Notes under the pieces: model-generated
The model's database searches: none
What the model was told of the DNA's origin: nothing
What the model saw: the letters and a program-made list of their open reading frames with translations, nothing else
Part shown: positions 19,034 to 28,229 of the stretch, piece by piece
How positions within the stretch are numbered: the first letter of the stretch is position 1
How the letters are laid out: every line of letters starts with the position of its first letter
From: Sulfuricaulis sp040901545
Lineage (GTDB): Bacteria; Pseudomonadota; Gammaproteobacteria; Acidiferrobacterales; Sulfurifustaceae
Assembly (NCBI RefSeq): GCF_040901545.1
Contig: NZ_JBBDYL010000052.1
Span: forward strand, 16,655-80,654
Reading direction: 5' to 3'
DNA length: 64,000 nucleotides
Translations under genes and position numbers: made by a program

Positions 19034-19041
19034 GATTGCAA

Positions 19042-19065
19042 GGGGAGGCAAGTCCTCCCTTTTTT
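19042..19065 (+). terminator. Intrinsic-terminator-like hairpin between tRNA-Gly and tRNA-Cys
   Basis: GGGAGG (19043-19048) pairs with CCTCCC (19054-19059) over a five-base loop, followed directly by a run of six T. It sits 10 bases after tRNA-Gly, so part of the transcription may stop before tRNA-Cys and tRNA-Leu. It could also serve as a processing signal. Confidence 0.6.
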
Positions 19066-19076
19066 GTTCAAAATAT

Positions 19077-19150
19077 GGCTGGGTAGCAGAGTGGTTATGC
19101 AGCGGCCTGCAAAGCCGTGGACGCCGGTTCGAATCCGACCCCAGCCTCCA
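19077..19150 (+). tRNA. cysT: tRNA-Cys (GCA)
   Basis: A 74-base tRNA: acceptor GGCTGGG pairs with CCCAGCC, the anticodon loop CTGCAAA gives GCA, the T-arm has GTTCGAATC, and CCA is encoded. Second gene of the cluster. Confidence 0.97.
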
Positions 19151-19218
19151 AATTCTTCCTCCGTGAAGTCGGTTTCTTTACACCGGCTCGTCCATTTAAG
19201 GTCTTCAGTATTCGATAT

Positions 19219-19307
19219 GCCCGAGTGGCGGAATAGGTAGACGCAACGGACTTAAAATCCGTTGGAGGACAACCTCCGTGCCGGTTCGAGTCCGGCCTTG
19301 GGCACCA
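19219..19307 (+). tRNA. leuZ: tRNA-Leu (TAA)
   Basis: An 89-base class II tRNA with a long variable arm. Acceptor GCCCGAG pairs with CTTGGGC, the anticodon loop CTTAAAA gives TAA, the T-arm has GTTCGAGTC, and CCA is encoded. It is followed by a poorly conserved 1.9 kb stretch, but no integrase or repeated tRNA end was seen. Confidence 0.97.
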
Positions 19308-19697
19308 TTCCAATAAAATAACAGTGTAATTACAATTGTTTATACCTCTAACTTCATGTATTTATAACGATGAGAGGTGGTAGGGGGGGATGGTGTCGTT
19401 AGTTAATTTCAGCTGCGAAATCTTTAGTTAACTCTGAAGATATTATTTAACATAATATACATTATACGAAGTAGCGTACCCACTATCCCCGTGTCGAATT
19501 TGCTGTTCCGCGTCTCAATGCGGCTCAGAAGTGCATAAGCCCTTTCACTCAGGTATAGCTATCAAGAGCGCATTGCGATGGAATACCGGTGACGCTCAAC
19601 GAAGCATGTAAGATTTTCCGTGTTTAAACGTCCAACTCCGAAGTAACGAACAGAACGCCAGCATCTGATACGACGTTCTGCCCACAAGGAGACCGCC
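19308..19697. other. Intergenic region after tRNA-Leu
   Basis: This 390-base spacer has no recognisable gene. A 7-base inverted repeat CAGAACG/CGTTCTG (19651-19657 and 19674-19680) lies just before the ribosome site of the next gene and could form a leader hairpin. Confidence 0.4.
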
Positions 19698-20648
19698 ATG
19701 CCTCGAATCGCCGAATGTCCAGCCCCTGTCGTGAACACCGCCGGTACCGCGAAACGGTACGAGATCAACGACACCTTCACTGTGACCGCGATCCCTAACA
19801 CGTGCCGTGCGCTCGACGTCTGGTGTCCCCTCATCCCCACGTCGCCCTACCAACGCGTACTCGATATGGCTGTCGCCCAGGCGCCCGGCATTTGGTCTGT
19901 TGGTTGTGAAACCGAATACGGCAACGCCATGATCCATGCGCGACTCTCGGCCGAGCTGCCGCAGGAAGCCGCCTTCCATATCCGCATTCTGATCGAGCGC
20001 TTACCGGTCGCACACAGTCTACATGCCGCCTGCGTGCACCCGCTCGAAACACCGGCATTGTTCAACCGTTATCTGCGCCCCGAGCGATTCGTCGTGGTCG
20101 ACGATAAGACGCGCGATCTCGCGCTCGAGATCGTGGGCGCGGAAACCAATGCGCTCGACCAAGCGCAGCGGATCTACGACTACGTCGTGGGCACAATGAC
20201 CTACGATGCCGCGCAACAGTCGTGGAAAGGCAGCACCGAGCACGCGCTCATCTGCTCAACCGGCAACTGCAACGACATCCACGCGCTTTTCATTTCGCTA
20301 TGCCGCTCGCTCGGGATTCCCGCGCGGCTCGTGCTCGGCCAGGCGCTGGAACCGCCCGCCCCGGGCCAAGAGACCTGCGAGCTCTGCGGTTACCACTGCT
20401 GGGCCGAGTTCTTCGCCTCCGGTCTCGGTTGGGTACCGGTGGATGCATCCTGCGCGTGCAAATACGGTACCCGCGGCCTGTTCGGCAACCTCGAGATGAA
20501 TCACATTGCCTGGTCGATCAGTCGCGACATCCGATTGCAGCCGGCACAACAAGGCGAGCCACTGCTGTTCTTCGCCGGGCCTTACGCCGAAACCGACGGC
20601 TGGCCGCATCTGAAAATCCGGCGCAGCGTTCGTTTTACCGAAATCTAA
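19698..20648 (+). CDS. Transglutaminase-like (papain-fold) protein
   Basis: The 316-residue protein has a transglutaminase-like core: catalytic Cys in GNCNDIHALF (about residue 191), the downstream helix LCRSLGIPARLV, catalytic His in GYHCWAEFF (about 233) and Asp in WVPVDAS (about 247). It lacks a signal peptide, so it is probably cytoplasmic. Members of this fold act as cysteine proteases, peptidases or cross-linkers; the substrate is unknown. ATG 19698 follows AAGGAG at about 19686-19691. Neighbours on both sides look degenerate, so it may be part of a recently acquired or decaying segment. Confidence 0.8.
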   Translation: MPRIAECPAPVVNTAGTAKRYEINDTFTVTAIPNTCRALDVWCPLIPTSPYQRVLDMAVAQAPGIWSVGCETEYGNAMIHARLSAELPQEAAFHIRILIERLPVAHSLHAACVHPLETPALFNRYLRPERFVVVDDKTRDLALEIVGAETNALDQAQRIYDYVVGTMTYDAAQQSWKGSTEHALICSTGNCNDIHALFISLCRSLGIPARLVLGQALEPPAPGQETCELCGYHCWAEFFASGLGWVPVDASCACKYGTRGLFGNLEMNHIAWSISRDIRLQPAQQGEPLLFFAGPYAETDGWPHLKIRRSVRFTEI

Positions 20649-20683
20649 TACTCGAGCAGCCGCTCTTTACAGGAGAATCGCGC

Positions 20684-20782
20684 ATTGGCTTTGCGCCCGC
20701 TCTGGTAGTTATCGGCAGCGGTGCCGGCGCCTCGGCGGCGGCGTATCAGCCGGAAAGCTGGATGGAGTGTCACCGTCATTGA
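20684..20782 (+). pseudogene. Fragment with Rossmann-type FAD/NAD-binding motif
   Basis: The frame reads through VVIGSGAGASAAAY, the GxGxxG dinucleotide-binding signature that opens FAD-dependent oxidoreductases, then stops after about 32 residues. AGGAGA at 20671-20676 lies at normal distance from an ATT codon (20684) where a start would be expected. This looks like the truncated 5' end of an oxidoreductase gene that once followed the transglutaminase gene. The alternative is chance coding in GC-rich DNA. Confidence 0.35.
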
Positions 20783-21020
20783 TTCTCTGCCCGTCGTCTG
20801 ATTCGGCGAGCGCTTACCTGGCGCCATCGTGCAAGCGCCGGTTGGCTAGAATCGTGAGTCATTTTGATAAAGCCAGACTTTCGAGATTTCCACGAGTGGT
20901 CGATTAGAACCGCTGCAATGGGATTCTTGGCGCAGATACGAACGGGAGAACCCACTTGTTTCCAGCGCCCACGCCTGGTGATCTTAATAAATATAAATAA
21001 AGTGCGAGACCGTTAGCGGT

Positions 21021-21057
21021 TATAAGATTTTGTAAATCGGGCAAGCCCGCGTGTTTT
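21021..21057 (-). repeat. 37-base near-copy of a treY segment
   Basis: This stretch matches 23523-23559 inside treY with only a few differences (both contain AAGCCCGCGTGTTTT and TTTGTAAATCG). Read on the minus strand it encodes KHAGLPDLQNLITA against KHAGLLDLQSLITA in TreY. It lies outside any intact gene, so it is a remnant of a duplicated treY-like sequence or a small conversion tract. Confidence 0.6.
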
Positions 21058-21233
21058 CATTCGCATTTTAGTGCAACAATTTCAAAAGTAGATCGCGCCA
21101 CTTCGTCGTTTTCTACCAGGTCAAGAATCTTCTTTATGCTGGATTGAATACTATGCAGCGAGTCTCCCAGGTCTACATCGGGGACGCTCGCGTCCGTCCG
21201 ATCGATCAGCGGTAATGTTTTTAGAATTATATA
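21057..21233 (-). pseudogene. Orphan 3' gene fragment, unknown function
   Basis: An open frame of 58 codons on the minus strand, bounded by stops at 21234-21236 and 21057-21059, with no ATG, GTG or TTG start in a good position. Its translation looks protein-like (for example KKILDLVENDEVARSTFEIV), with balanced charged and hydrophobic residues. It may be the 3' end of a lost gene. I do not recognise the family. The treY-like 37-base copy begins exactly at its stop codon. Confidence 0.35.
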
Positions 21234-24200
21234 TTAATCAATATTGCCGTAGGGAACAAACCACAAAGCTTAGTAAGCGGGATCTGTGGTTTTCCATTTC
21301 TGACGATAGTTTGCACCCTCTCCCCGGTAAGGACGTTATAGTAGGTTTCTCTCTCCGGTGTGGGCGACTCCAGCCAGGTGTCTCGCCAGACTGACGCATC
21401 GAATGTGGCTTCATGCGCGTTGCCTATTAATTGAGAAAACCATCGAGGAGCGGCAATTATGAGTGTTTGCCGCGAGGTTACTCTGGCGAAGGCGCACACG
21501 TGGTCCATACGCGGCCCTTCGACCGTAAGAGGCAGATAGTTACCTTTGGCAAATAACTCAGGATTGGCATTGCGCAGCGTCAGCAACTCCGAAATCAGAT
21601 ATAACTTTGCCCTGCCGTCATCCAGATTATTCATAAGTTCGTCCAGCTGTTTCGCACGAGCCTTTGCATCAAGCGAATGCCAGGATTCCATCTCGTTCAG
21701 CATTTCCCACCGCAAGGAATAATTCACGGCTCGGCGATTATCGGGGTCGACCAGACTCAGATCCCAGAGCTCGGTACCCTGGTAAATATCCGGCACTCCA
21801 GGACAAGTAAGCTTGATGGCGGTCTGACTTAAGCTGTTGAACTGTCCAAGTCGGGCCACCTGGCGTTGGAACGGCAGAAAATCATCCAGAAACAGGTTGC
21901 GTTCCGGCGAGTTCAGTACCGCACGAACAAAGGCGACAGTGCCTTCCTCGTACTCACGGTTGGGATTGATCCAACTCGTATGCGCCTTAGCCTCACGAAT
22001 CGCTTTTAGCATGTAGGCTTCAATACGTTCGCGCATTTCGGCCAGGTGTTTATCGTCGAGCGGTGCTGTGGGCCATATGCCTAATAATGTTTGATAAATC
22101 AAATATTCATCATTGGGATCGGGCGCCCAGCCGGCATCGAGACGCCGTTTCTTGCTGCGATTAATACGACTCCAGCGGGTTAAATGTGTACGCCACCCGG
22201 ATGCGACCTCGGACAGGACATTGATTCGTGATCGGACATCTTCGCTGCGTTTGGTGTCGTGTGAAGAAGTGCACAGCATGGCATGCGGCCAGCGCCGCAG
22301 ACGTTCCTGATTCGCATGGTGAAATGCAGCCATGGATACAGCAAACCGTTTCAGATCGCCGCCGACCTCATTGAGTGAAACCAGGCGGTTGTATCTATAG
22401 AACATCGTGTCTTCGAGGCCCTTCGCCATGACCGGCGCCGTGTATTGCTGAAAACGCATGGCAAATTCTGCAACGGTGTTTTTGTATCGCTCATCGGAGC
22501 CTTCCAGATCCTCGAGCAATAAAATACGACGTATAAAATCGAATATACTGACATCGGCGGCCAGACTACGGCGCTTGGCTGCAGATATGGCCCAATCCAC
22601 ATAGCGCCGGTCTTCATCTGTTACTCGCTCCTTCGTGACATATGTACGGTAGACAGGAAAACAGGCAACGACCTCGAAAAGAGCGGTCCGCTGGGCAGTG
22701 CCGGTAAAATCGCGTGTATCGCGATCTGACTCTGAAATCCGATCCAGATAATTCGTCAGTACATGCAACTCGCTCGAAAGCGAGGCACGCATTACGGTTT
22801 TCTTGCATTCATACAAGAGATCGTCAAAATCAGGTTGGGGGCCGGCGAAACGGCGGTACAGCCTGTCCAATTCACGCTCGGCCGGTCCGTATACGAATAA
22901 TCCATTGACCAGATTCGTGAAATCATATCCGGTGGTACCGTGCACACTCCAGTTTTCCGGCAAACGTTCGTGGCTCGCAAGGATCTTTTCCGCCACGATG
23001 TAAAGTGATAATGCGATTGGAGTATTAACAGATTTAGTTATCGGTGACGTCGCATCGCTGGTGGTTGAGTGCGAGAACCGCTGGTTTAGCCATTCAAAAT
23101 ATTGTGCCGGGTTATACAGTCCGTCTGGATGGTCAATACGTAATCCATCGACTTTTTGCTGCTCGATAAAGTCAAATATTAAGCGGTGTGTGGCCTCAAA
23201 AACGGCGGGTTCTTCAGTCCGTATCCCGGCCAGGTCATTAACGTCAAAAAACCGGCGGTAATTGATTTCATCGCTGGCAACCCGCCAGTACGCCAGACGA
23301 TAGGCCTGGGCTTCGAGCAATTCGTGCAGCAAATCAAAACTATCGGGATTGCCGGCGGTTCCGTTGAATGTAATAGTATTTTTTTCAATGATATTCCGTA
23401 TGTCGGCATGGTCACGAAACAATTGCGCAAGACGGCGCTTGTGAATTTCCTTGTCACGACGTCGTTCCTTGATGCGCGCTTCGCCTGTCTCCCAGCGCGC
23501 CGGTAAGTTCTGCAGCGCAGTAATAAGACTTTGTAAATCGAGCAAGCCCGCGTGTTTTTCTAGCTGTTCCGGCTCCAAACGGTTGAGTTCGCGGGTTAGT
23601 ATCATCGGATACGTCTGGGTATCAACGGGAAATCGATGTGTGTAATAACGAATCGCGTAAGCCCCCGCTTCACTTTCGAAAGTCAGCTTGATTTCCGCGT
23701 TCTCCAGCGATTTTCCATAATGGTCGCCGAGCACGGGACATAATACTTTACCGCGCAAATCGTCTTTTGGCGGATTCCAGTCAATGTCAAAATAATTGGC
23801 AAAGGCAGATGACTGGCCGTTCTCAAGCACATCCTGCCACCACTGATTATCGTCTCCTCCCACGCCCATGTGGTTGGGAACAACATCGAGTATGAGTCGC
23901 AGGCCGTTCTCTTGCAGGGCCGAAACAAATCGTTCGAAATCGTCTCGACTCCCGATTTCCGGATTGAGGGCATTGTGGTCAACGATGTCATATCCATGGA
24001 GACTTCCTGCGCGCGCCTTGAGATGTGGCGAAGCGAAACAGTGACTGATCCCGAGCCGCTTCAGATACGGAACCAGCTCAGTGGCATCGGAAAAAGTAAA
24101 ATGACGATGAAACTGAAGTCGGTAAGTAGCCGTCGGAATCACCGCTGCTCGCTCGCGTCTGGCTGAAGCAGGCGTCGTTGTGCGTCGCGTTTGCATCATT

Positions 24201-26380
24201 GTCGCCAGTTTGTGCCAGCGGGAATCTGCGGCCAAATCTTCAATATCAACGGATAATCTATATCGCCAATTCGGACGCTCACTGGAGGTTCCCGGAAGAT
24301 TCACCTGTTTACGCTGCCCGAAAATGTCTTCGAGCTGAACCAGCATGATTTTTGACGACGCATTGGCGAGATAGGCGTGAACCGCGCAGGCAAGCTCAGG
24401 CGTCATGTCCGGGCTCGATACCGGATGTATCGTGAGGGTAGCCGGCAGCAACTTTTCCCTTTCAAGCGCGATCAGCAAGCGGGCGCGATCTTCGGCCCGG
24501 CCGATTACCTGCCTGTCGCGTGCCGTTTCCGATGGAAAATGTCCGAGCGCGGTTCTTTCGGCGAGATCGTCCCCGTGCCAGAAGCCGGACAGCGTCGGCA
24601 AGTCGTGCGTGCCGATTGCCACCAGGGCCTGATCCGGATATGAAGCAGGAGGCTTGAAATCTCCCTGCGCGTCTCTTTCAAAATACAGCAAACGGTAAGA
24701 TAAAACGCCCAGGGACGCGAGCGATTTGCGTACTGAATCGGGCACCGTTCCAAGATCCTCGCCGATCACAAGGCATCGGTTACGCTGACTCTCCAGTGCG
24801 AGGATTCCAATCAAGTCGTCAAATGGATAGCCCACATAAGTGCCATGGTCCGGGGCGCCTGCTTCCGGAACCCAGAACAGCCGCATGAGACCCATGACGT
24901 GGTCGATGCGCAACGCGCCGCTGTGCTGCATGTTGGCGCGCAAAGTTTCAATGAACGGGGCATAGGCTGATTCGATAAGCGATTCCGGATTCCAGGGTGG
25001 CAGACCCCAGTTCTGGCCGTGCAGATTGAAGTCATCCGGAGGAGCGCCGATCACGGCGTTGGACACGTAAAGATCCCGGTTGGCCCAGACTTCGGCACCG
25101 GCCCGATCAACGCTGATGGCCAAGTCCTGATACAGGCCTATGCCCAGACCCAATTCAAGCGAGCGGCGTCCCGCGGCGGCCAGCTGCATATCGGCCTGCC
25201 ACTGCAAGTACTGGAAAAATTCCACACGATCACGCCGTGCCGTGGCAAATTGCTGTACTTCGTTGGAACGTGGATTTTGAAACACTTCCGGCCACACCGG
25301 CCAACCCCAGATTGTGGAGTCCTGCTCATGAAGGTGTTCTTGCAGGGCTTCGTATAAAGCGTGCCGGTAAAGCGCGTCGCCATGCTGTTGTGTAAAATTC
25401 TTGAATGCCTGCGACCGGTCGGTATTTGAAGCAATATCATGCTTGCGAAAATACTGATACAGCTGCTCCAAAACCGGCCGTTTCACAGCCGCGACCGCGG
25501 TGTAATCCACGGATTCCGACTTCCGCAGCGGCTGGAGCCGTGCCTGAAAATCGGGATGCGCGACGGTTGTCTGCGCCGCTTCGCACTCGGCGAATTCCGG
25601 AATTGCCTCGACATCAATATAAAGTATGTTCAAGAATCGACGGCTTGAAGGGCTGTAGGGGCTGGCATGCGGCGGGTTATGCGGGAAAAGCGCGTGCAAC
25701 GGGTTAAGTCCGATGATGTTGGCCCCGAATTGGCGGCAATCCTCCACCAAGCGGCGAAGGTCTGTAAAGTCGCCTATCCCCCAATTTCGCCGGGATCGCA
25801 AGGCATACAACTGCACCGCCGGTCCCCACACCTTCCCTGCTCCAGCCAGCGCCGGTGGTTGAAAACACTTATCCGGCACGACAATCAGGCTAAGACTGGC
25901 TGTCTTGCCGGGAATGCTTTTAAGTTCAAACCGGTGATAACCGGCAGGCGGGTTTTTCGGCAAAGTGAGAACGTATCTCGCCATGCCCATTCCATCTACA
26001 ACGGCCTGTTCGAGCAATTTCAAAGCGGTCGATAGTGTCTTGCCACGCCATGCTCCGCCTTCCTCGGTTCGAAGCGACCATTCCAAAGCCACTTTTGATT
26101 TGGTGAAGGGAAGCACGATGGGTATGCCGATGGGAGACGTCGAAACACGCTCGACCTGCACCGGCGCCAGCATCCGCTGCCATGACCGTTGTTGATGTTT
26201 CTTTAGTTCCGTATTGAGGTTGGCATCGTCGTCAACATTAATTCCTATTGACGCCAACAATGCCTGCAGGGATTTAACCGAGGCGGCGTGTTGATTCCCC
26301 CAGATGTCCGTATAGCCCGTATCAATTCCACAAAGCCGGCAGAGCTGCCCCAAGGCGTCGAGGTCGGTTACATCAGTCAC
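21227..26380 (-). CDS. Fused 4-alpha-glucanotransferase / maltooligosyltrehalose synthase
   Basis: One 1717-residue reading frame joins MalQ (GH77, about 1-725) to TreY (GH13, about 745-1717) through a short Arg/Thr/Ala-rich linker. MalQ keeps ALRIDHVMG, VIGEDLG and GTHDLPT; TreY keeps GLRIDHPDG, IVAEKIL and SSHDTKRSED, so both catalytic triads are intact. MalQ lengthens or reshuffles maltooligosaccharides; TreY turns their reducing end into a trehalose unit that TreZ releases. The start is GTG 26378-26380, with AGGAGG six bases upstream inside treZ; it overlaps the treZ stop by eight bases. An open frame extends further upstream but only within treZ. Last gene of the ackA-to-treY operon. Confidence 0.93.
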   Translation of the reverse strand: MTDVTDLDALGQLCRLCGIDTGYTDIWGNQHAASVKSLQALLASIGINVDDDANLNTELKKHQQRSWQRMLAPVQVERVSTSPIGIPIVLPFTKSKVALEWSLRTEEGGAWRGKTLSTALKLLEQAVVDGMGMARYVLTLPKNPPAGYHRFELKSIPGKTASLSLIVVPDKCFQPPALAGAGKVWGPAVQLYALRSRRNWGIGDFTDLRRLVEDCRQFGANIIGLNPLHALFPHNPPHASPYSPSSRRFLNILYIDVEAIPEFAECEAAQTTVAHPDFQARLQPLRKSESVDYTAVAAVKRPVLEQLYQYFRKHDIASNTDRSQAFKNFTQQHGDALYRHALYEALQEHLHEQDSTIWGWPVWPEVFQNPRSNEVQQFATARRDRVEFFQYLQWQADMQLAAAGRRSLELGLGIGLYQDLAISVDRAGAEVWANRDLYVSNAVIGAPPDDFNLHGQNWGLPPWNPESLIESAYAPFIETLRANMQHSGALRIDHVMGLMRLFWVPEAGAPDHGTYVGYPFDDLIGILALESQRNRCLVIGEDLGTVPDSVRKSLASLGVLSYRLLYFERDAQGDFKPPASYPDQALVAIGTHDLPTLSGFWHGDDLAERTALGHFPSETARDRQVIGRAEDRARLLIALEREKLLPATLTIHPVSSPDMTPELACAVHAYLANASSKIMLVQLEDIFGQRKQVNLPGTSSERPNWRYRLSVDIEDLAADSRWHKLATMMQTRRTTTPASARRERAAVIPTATYRLQFHRHFTFSDATELVPYLKRLGISHCFASPHLKARAGSLHGYDIVDHNALNPEIGSRDDFERFVSALQENGLRLILDVVPNHMGVGGDDNQWWQDVLENGQSSAFANYFDIDWNPPKDDLRGKVLCPVLGDHYGKSLENAEIKLTFESEAGAYAIRYYTHRFPVDTQTYPMILTRELNRLEPEQLEKHAGLLDLQSLITALQNLPARWETGEARIKERRRDKEIHKRRLAQLFRDHADIRNIIEKNTITFNGTAGNPDSFDLLHELLEAQAYRLAYWRVASDEINYRRFFDVNDLAGIRTEEPAVFEATHRLIFDFIEQQKVDGLRIDHPDGLYNPAQYFEWLNQRFSHSTTSDATSPITKSVNTPIALSLYIVAEKILASHERLPENWSVHGTTGYDFTNLVNGLFVYGPAERELDRLYRRFAGPQPDFDDLLYECKKTVMRASLSSELHVLTNYLDRISESDRDTRDFTGTAQRTALFEVVACFPVYRTYVTKERVTDEDRRYVDWAISAAKRRSLAADVSIFDFIRRILLLEDLEGSDERYKNTVAEFAMRFQQYTAPVMAKGLEDTMFYRYNRLVSLNEVGGDLKRFAVSMAAFHHANQERLRRWPHAMLCTSSHDTKRSEDVRSRINVLSEVASGWRTHLTRWSRINRSKKRRLDAGWAPDPNDEYLIYQTLLGIWPTAPLDDKHLAEMRERIEAYMLKAIREAKAHTSWINPNREYEEGTVAFVRAVLNSPERNLFLDDFLPFQRQVARLGQFNSLSQTAIKLTCPGVPDIYQGTELWDLSLVDPDNRRAVNYSLRWEMLNEMESWHSLDAKARAKQLDELMNNLDDGRAKLYLISELLTLRNANPELFAKGNYLPLTVEGPRMDHVCAFARVTSRQTLIIAAPRWFSQLIGNAHEATFDASVWRDTWLESPTPERETYYNVLTGERVQTIVRNGKPQIPLTKLCGLFPTAILINI

Positions 26381-28229
26381 TACCGTCCTCCTGTGACATC
26401 TCCCAATACCACGACACCGACCATGGCGGCAGTTGGACACGATCGTTGACCGAGACAGGCTCGCCAGGCACAGCATACAGCAACCGGCCTGTCGGTTTGG
26501 ACAGGGCGATGACTGGCTCTTCGGCCAGATTCGCGAGTAGCGTCAGATGCGAGTCATCTCCGAGTCGCCAGTGAACGCGCAAAGCCATGGCGTCGAACAC
26601 ATCAAAGTTGGAGCCACCGGCACGGAGTCCCTGCAATCGTGGGACGATATCGCGCGCTCGCAAGGTGAGTAAATCTTTATGAAATTGCCGCCAAACCCGG
26701 GATTTTCCGGCTCTTGCGGCGACCCAATCAAGACATGATCGGGTAAATGTCTGCTCATCGTTGGGATCAGGAATTCGTGTCCGCGCTTTTGCATCGGTGA
26801 ATTCAGGAAATCGGGCAAACTCCTTGCGCCGCCCTTCCGTCACCGCGTCGGCCAGCTCCGGTCCGAAATCGCAGAAAAACAGAAACGGCTGTCGCTCACC
26901 CCATTCCTGTCCCATGAAAAGCATGGGCGGAGACGGAGCCAGCAGGAGAATGGCGGTCGCCGTCCGCAAGGCTTCCTCAGACGCCAAATCCGTGATGCGT
27001 TCGCCCATGGCCCGATTTCCAATCTGGTCGTGGTTTTGCAGGAATGACACAAACGCCGTCGGAGGCAATTCACGGCATGATTCGCCGCGCGGTGAACCAT
27101 GGCGAAAGCGCGATGGTTCGCCCTGGTAGGCAAAACCTTCCGCCAGGCTGCGTCCCAGGTAGTGCGCCGGTGAATCGGCGTAATCCTCGTAATAGCCGCT
27201 CTTCTCGCCCGTGGTCATAACATGCAATGCATGGTGAATATCGTCATTCCATTGCGCGATGTAGGCGCAAGGACGCATGGCAGAATTGCGCTCGAGATAT
27301 TTTGCCGCATTGTTATCATTTTCCAGCACCAGATGAATCTGACGCGACGCCCCCGGGCCGGTCGCCACGGCATGGGCGATCTCCTGGAGAATGTCGGGTT
27401 GACTGTCATCGGCAATCGCATGAACGGCGTCCAGCCGCAAACCGTCAAAGTGATATTCCTCCAACCAATACAAAGCATTGTGAATGAAAAAATCACGAAC
27501 CGTCCGACTGTCGGTGCCATCGAAGTTGATCGCCGCGCCCCAGGGCGTGCGGTGTCGGTCGGTGAAAAACGACGGAGCGTAGAGAGGCAGGTAATTGCCT
27601 TCAGGACCGAAATGGTTGTAAACCACGTCGAGAAACATCATCAGGCCGCGCTGATGCGCGCCCTGCACCAGTTCTTTCAGTTCTTCAGGCCGGCCGTAAC
27701 AGCTGTCCGGGGCAAAAGGCAATACGCCGTCGTAACCCCAGTTCCGGCGGCCCGGAAAGTCGGCCAACGGCATCAGTTCGATGGCCGTAATGCCCAAGTC
27801 GACCAGTTCATCGAGGCGCTGTATCACTCCAGCATAGCGGCCGGATTCAGTAAATGTTCCCACGTGCAACTCATAAATTACGGCCTCTTCCCAGGGGCGG
27901 CCACGCCAATCACTATCGGTCCACTCCCAGACAGTGGGATCGATAACCTGGCTTGGGCCGTGAATGTCGTTCGGTTGATAACGTGACGCGGGATCTGGTA
28001 CACGCTGATCGCTGTCGATTCGAAACCGGTAAAACGTTCCTGGCTTCGCGCGATCCGTTACCAGGATGTACCAGCCATTGTCATCCCGTTTCATGGGAAG
28101 CATGTTCTCCTTCGACGCAAATTCCAGACACAGGTCGACGTGCCGGGCTCCGGGGGCCCATAAACGGAATCGCAGGGCGCCATCCGGTTGGAGTTCGGCG
28201 CCGAACGGCATGGAATGGCGGCGCCTCAT
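26373..28229 (-). CDS. treZ: Malto-oligosyltrehalose trehalohydrolase
   Basis: TreZ cuts the terminal trehalose from maltooligosyltrehalose made by TreY. The 618-residue protein has an N-terminal beta-sandwich (about 7-95) and a GH13 barrel with MMFLDVVYNH, GLRLDAVHAI (nucleophile Asp), LVLENDNN (acid Glu) and LQNHDQIGNR. These are the diagnostic TreZ signatures. The start ATG overlaps the tal stop (28226-28229); ATG 28211 would be a second option. The 3' end carries the ribosome site for malQ/treY. Confidence 0.95.
   Translation of the reverse strand: MRRRHSMPFGAELQPDGALRFRLWAPGARHVDLCLEFASKENMLPMKRDDNGWYILVTDRAKPGTFYRFRIDSDQRVPDPASRYQPNDIHGPSQVIDPTVWEWTDSDWRGRPWEEAVIYELHVGTFTESGRYAGVIQRLDELVDLGITAIELMPLADFPGRRNWGYDGVLPFAPDSCYGRPEELKELVQGAHQRGLMMFLDVVYNHFGPEGNYLPLYAPSFFTDRHRTPWGAAINFDGTDSRTVRDFFIHNALYWLEEYHFDGLRLDAVHAIADDSQPDILQEIAHAVATGPGASRQIHLVLENDNNAAKYLERNSAMRPCAYIAQWNDDIHHALHVMTTGEKSGYYEDYADSPAHYLGRSLAEGFAYQGEPSRFRHGSPRGESCRELPPTAFVSFLQNHDQIGNRAMGERITDLASEEALRTATAILLLAPSPPMLFMGQEWGERQPFLFFCDFGPELADAVTEGRRKEFARFPEFTDAKARTRIPDPNDEQTFTRSCLDWVAARAGKSRVWRQFHKDLLTLRARDIVPRLQGLRAGGSNFDVFDAMALRVHWRLGDDSHLTLLANLAEEPVIALSKPTGRLLYAVPGEPVSVNDRVQLPPWSVSWYWEMSQEDGSD

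Noticed and set aside
19219..21226. Integrated genomic island at tRNA-Leu
   Set aside because: No integrase, no repeated tRNA 3' end and no mobility genes; the stretch is better described as a zone of gene loss or low conservation.
26381..26476. Longer N-terminus of malQ/treY
   Set aside because: The extra 32 codons lie inside treZ and read as low-complexity Arg/Cys-rich sequence; GTG 26380 has AGGAGG at ideal distance and starts where MalQ homology starts.
27222..27986. Plus-strand open frame of 254 codons opposite treZ
   Set aside because: Shadow of treZ; composition and lack of motifs do not support a gene.
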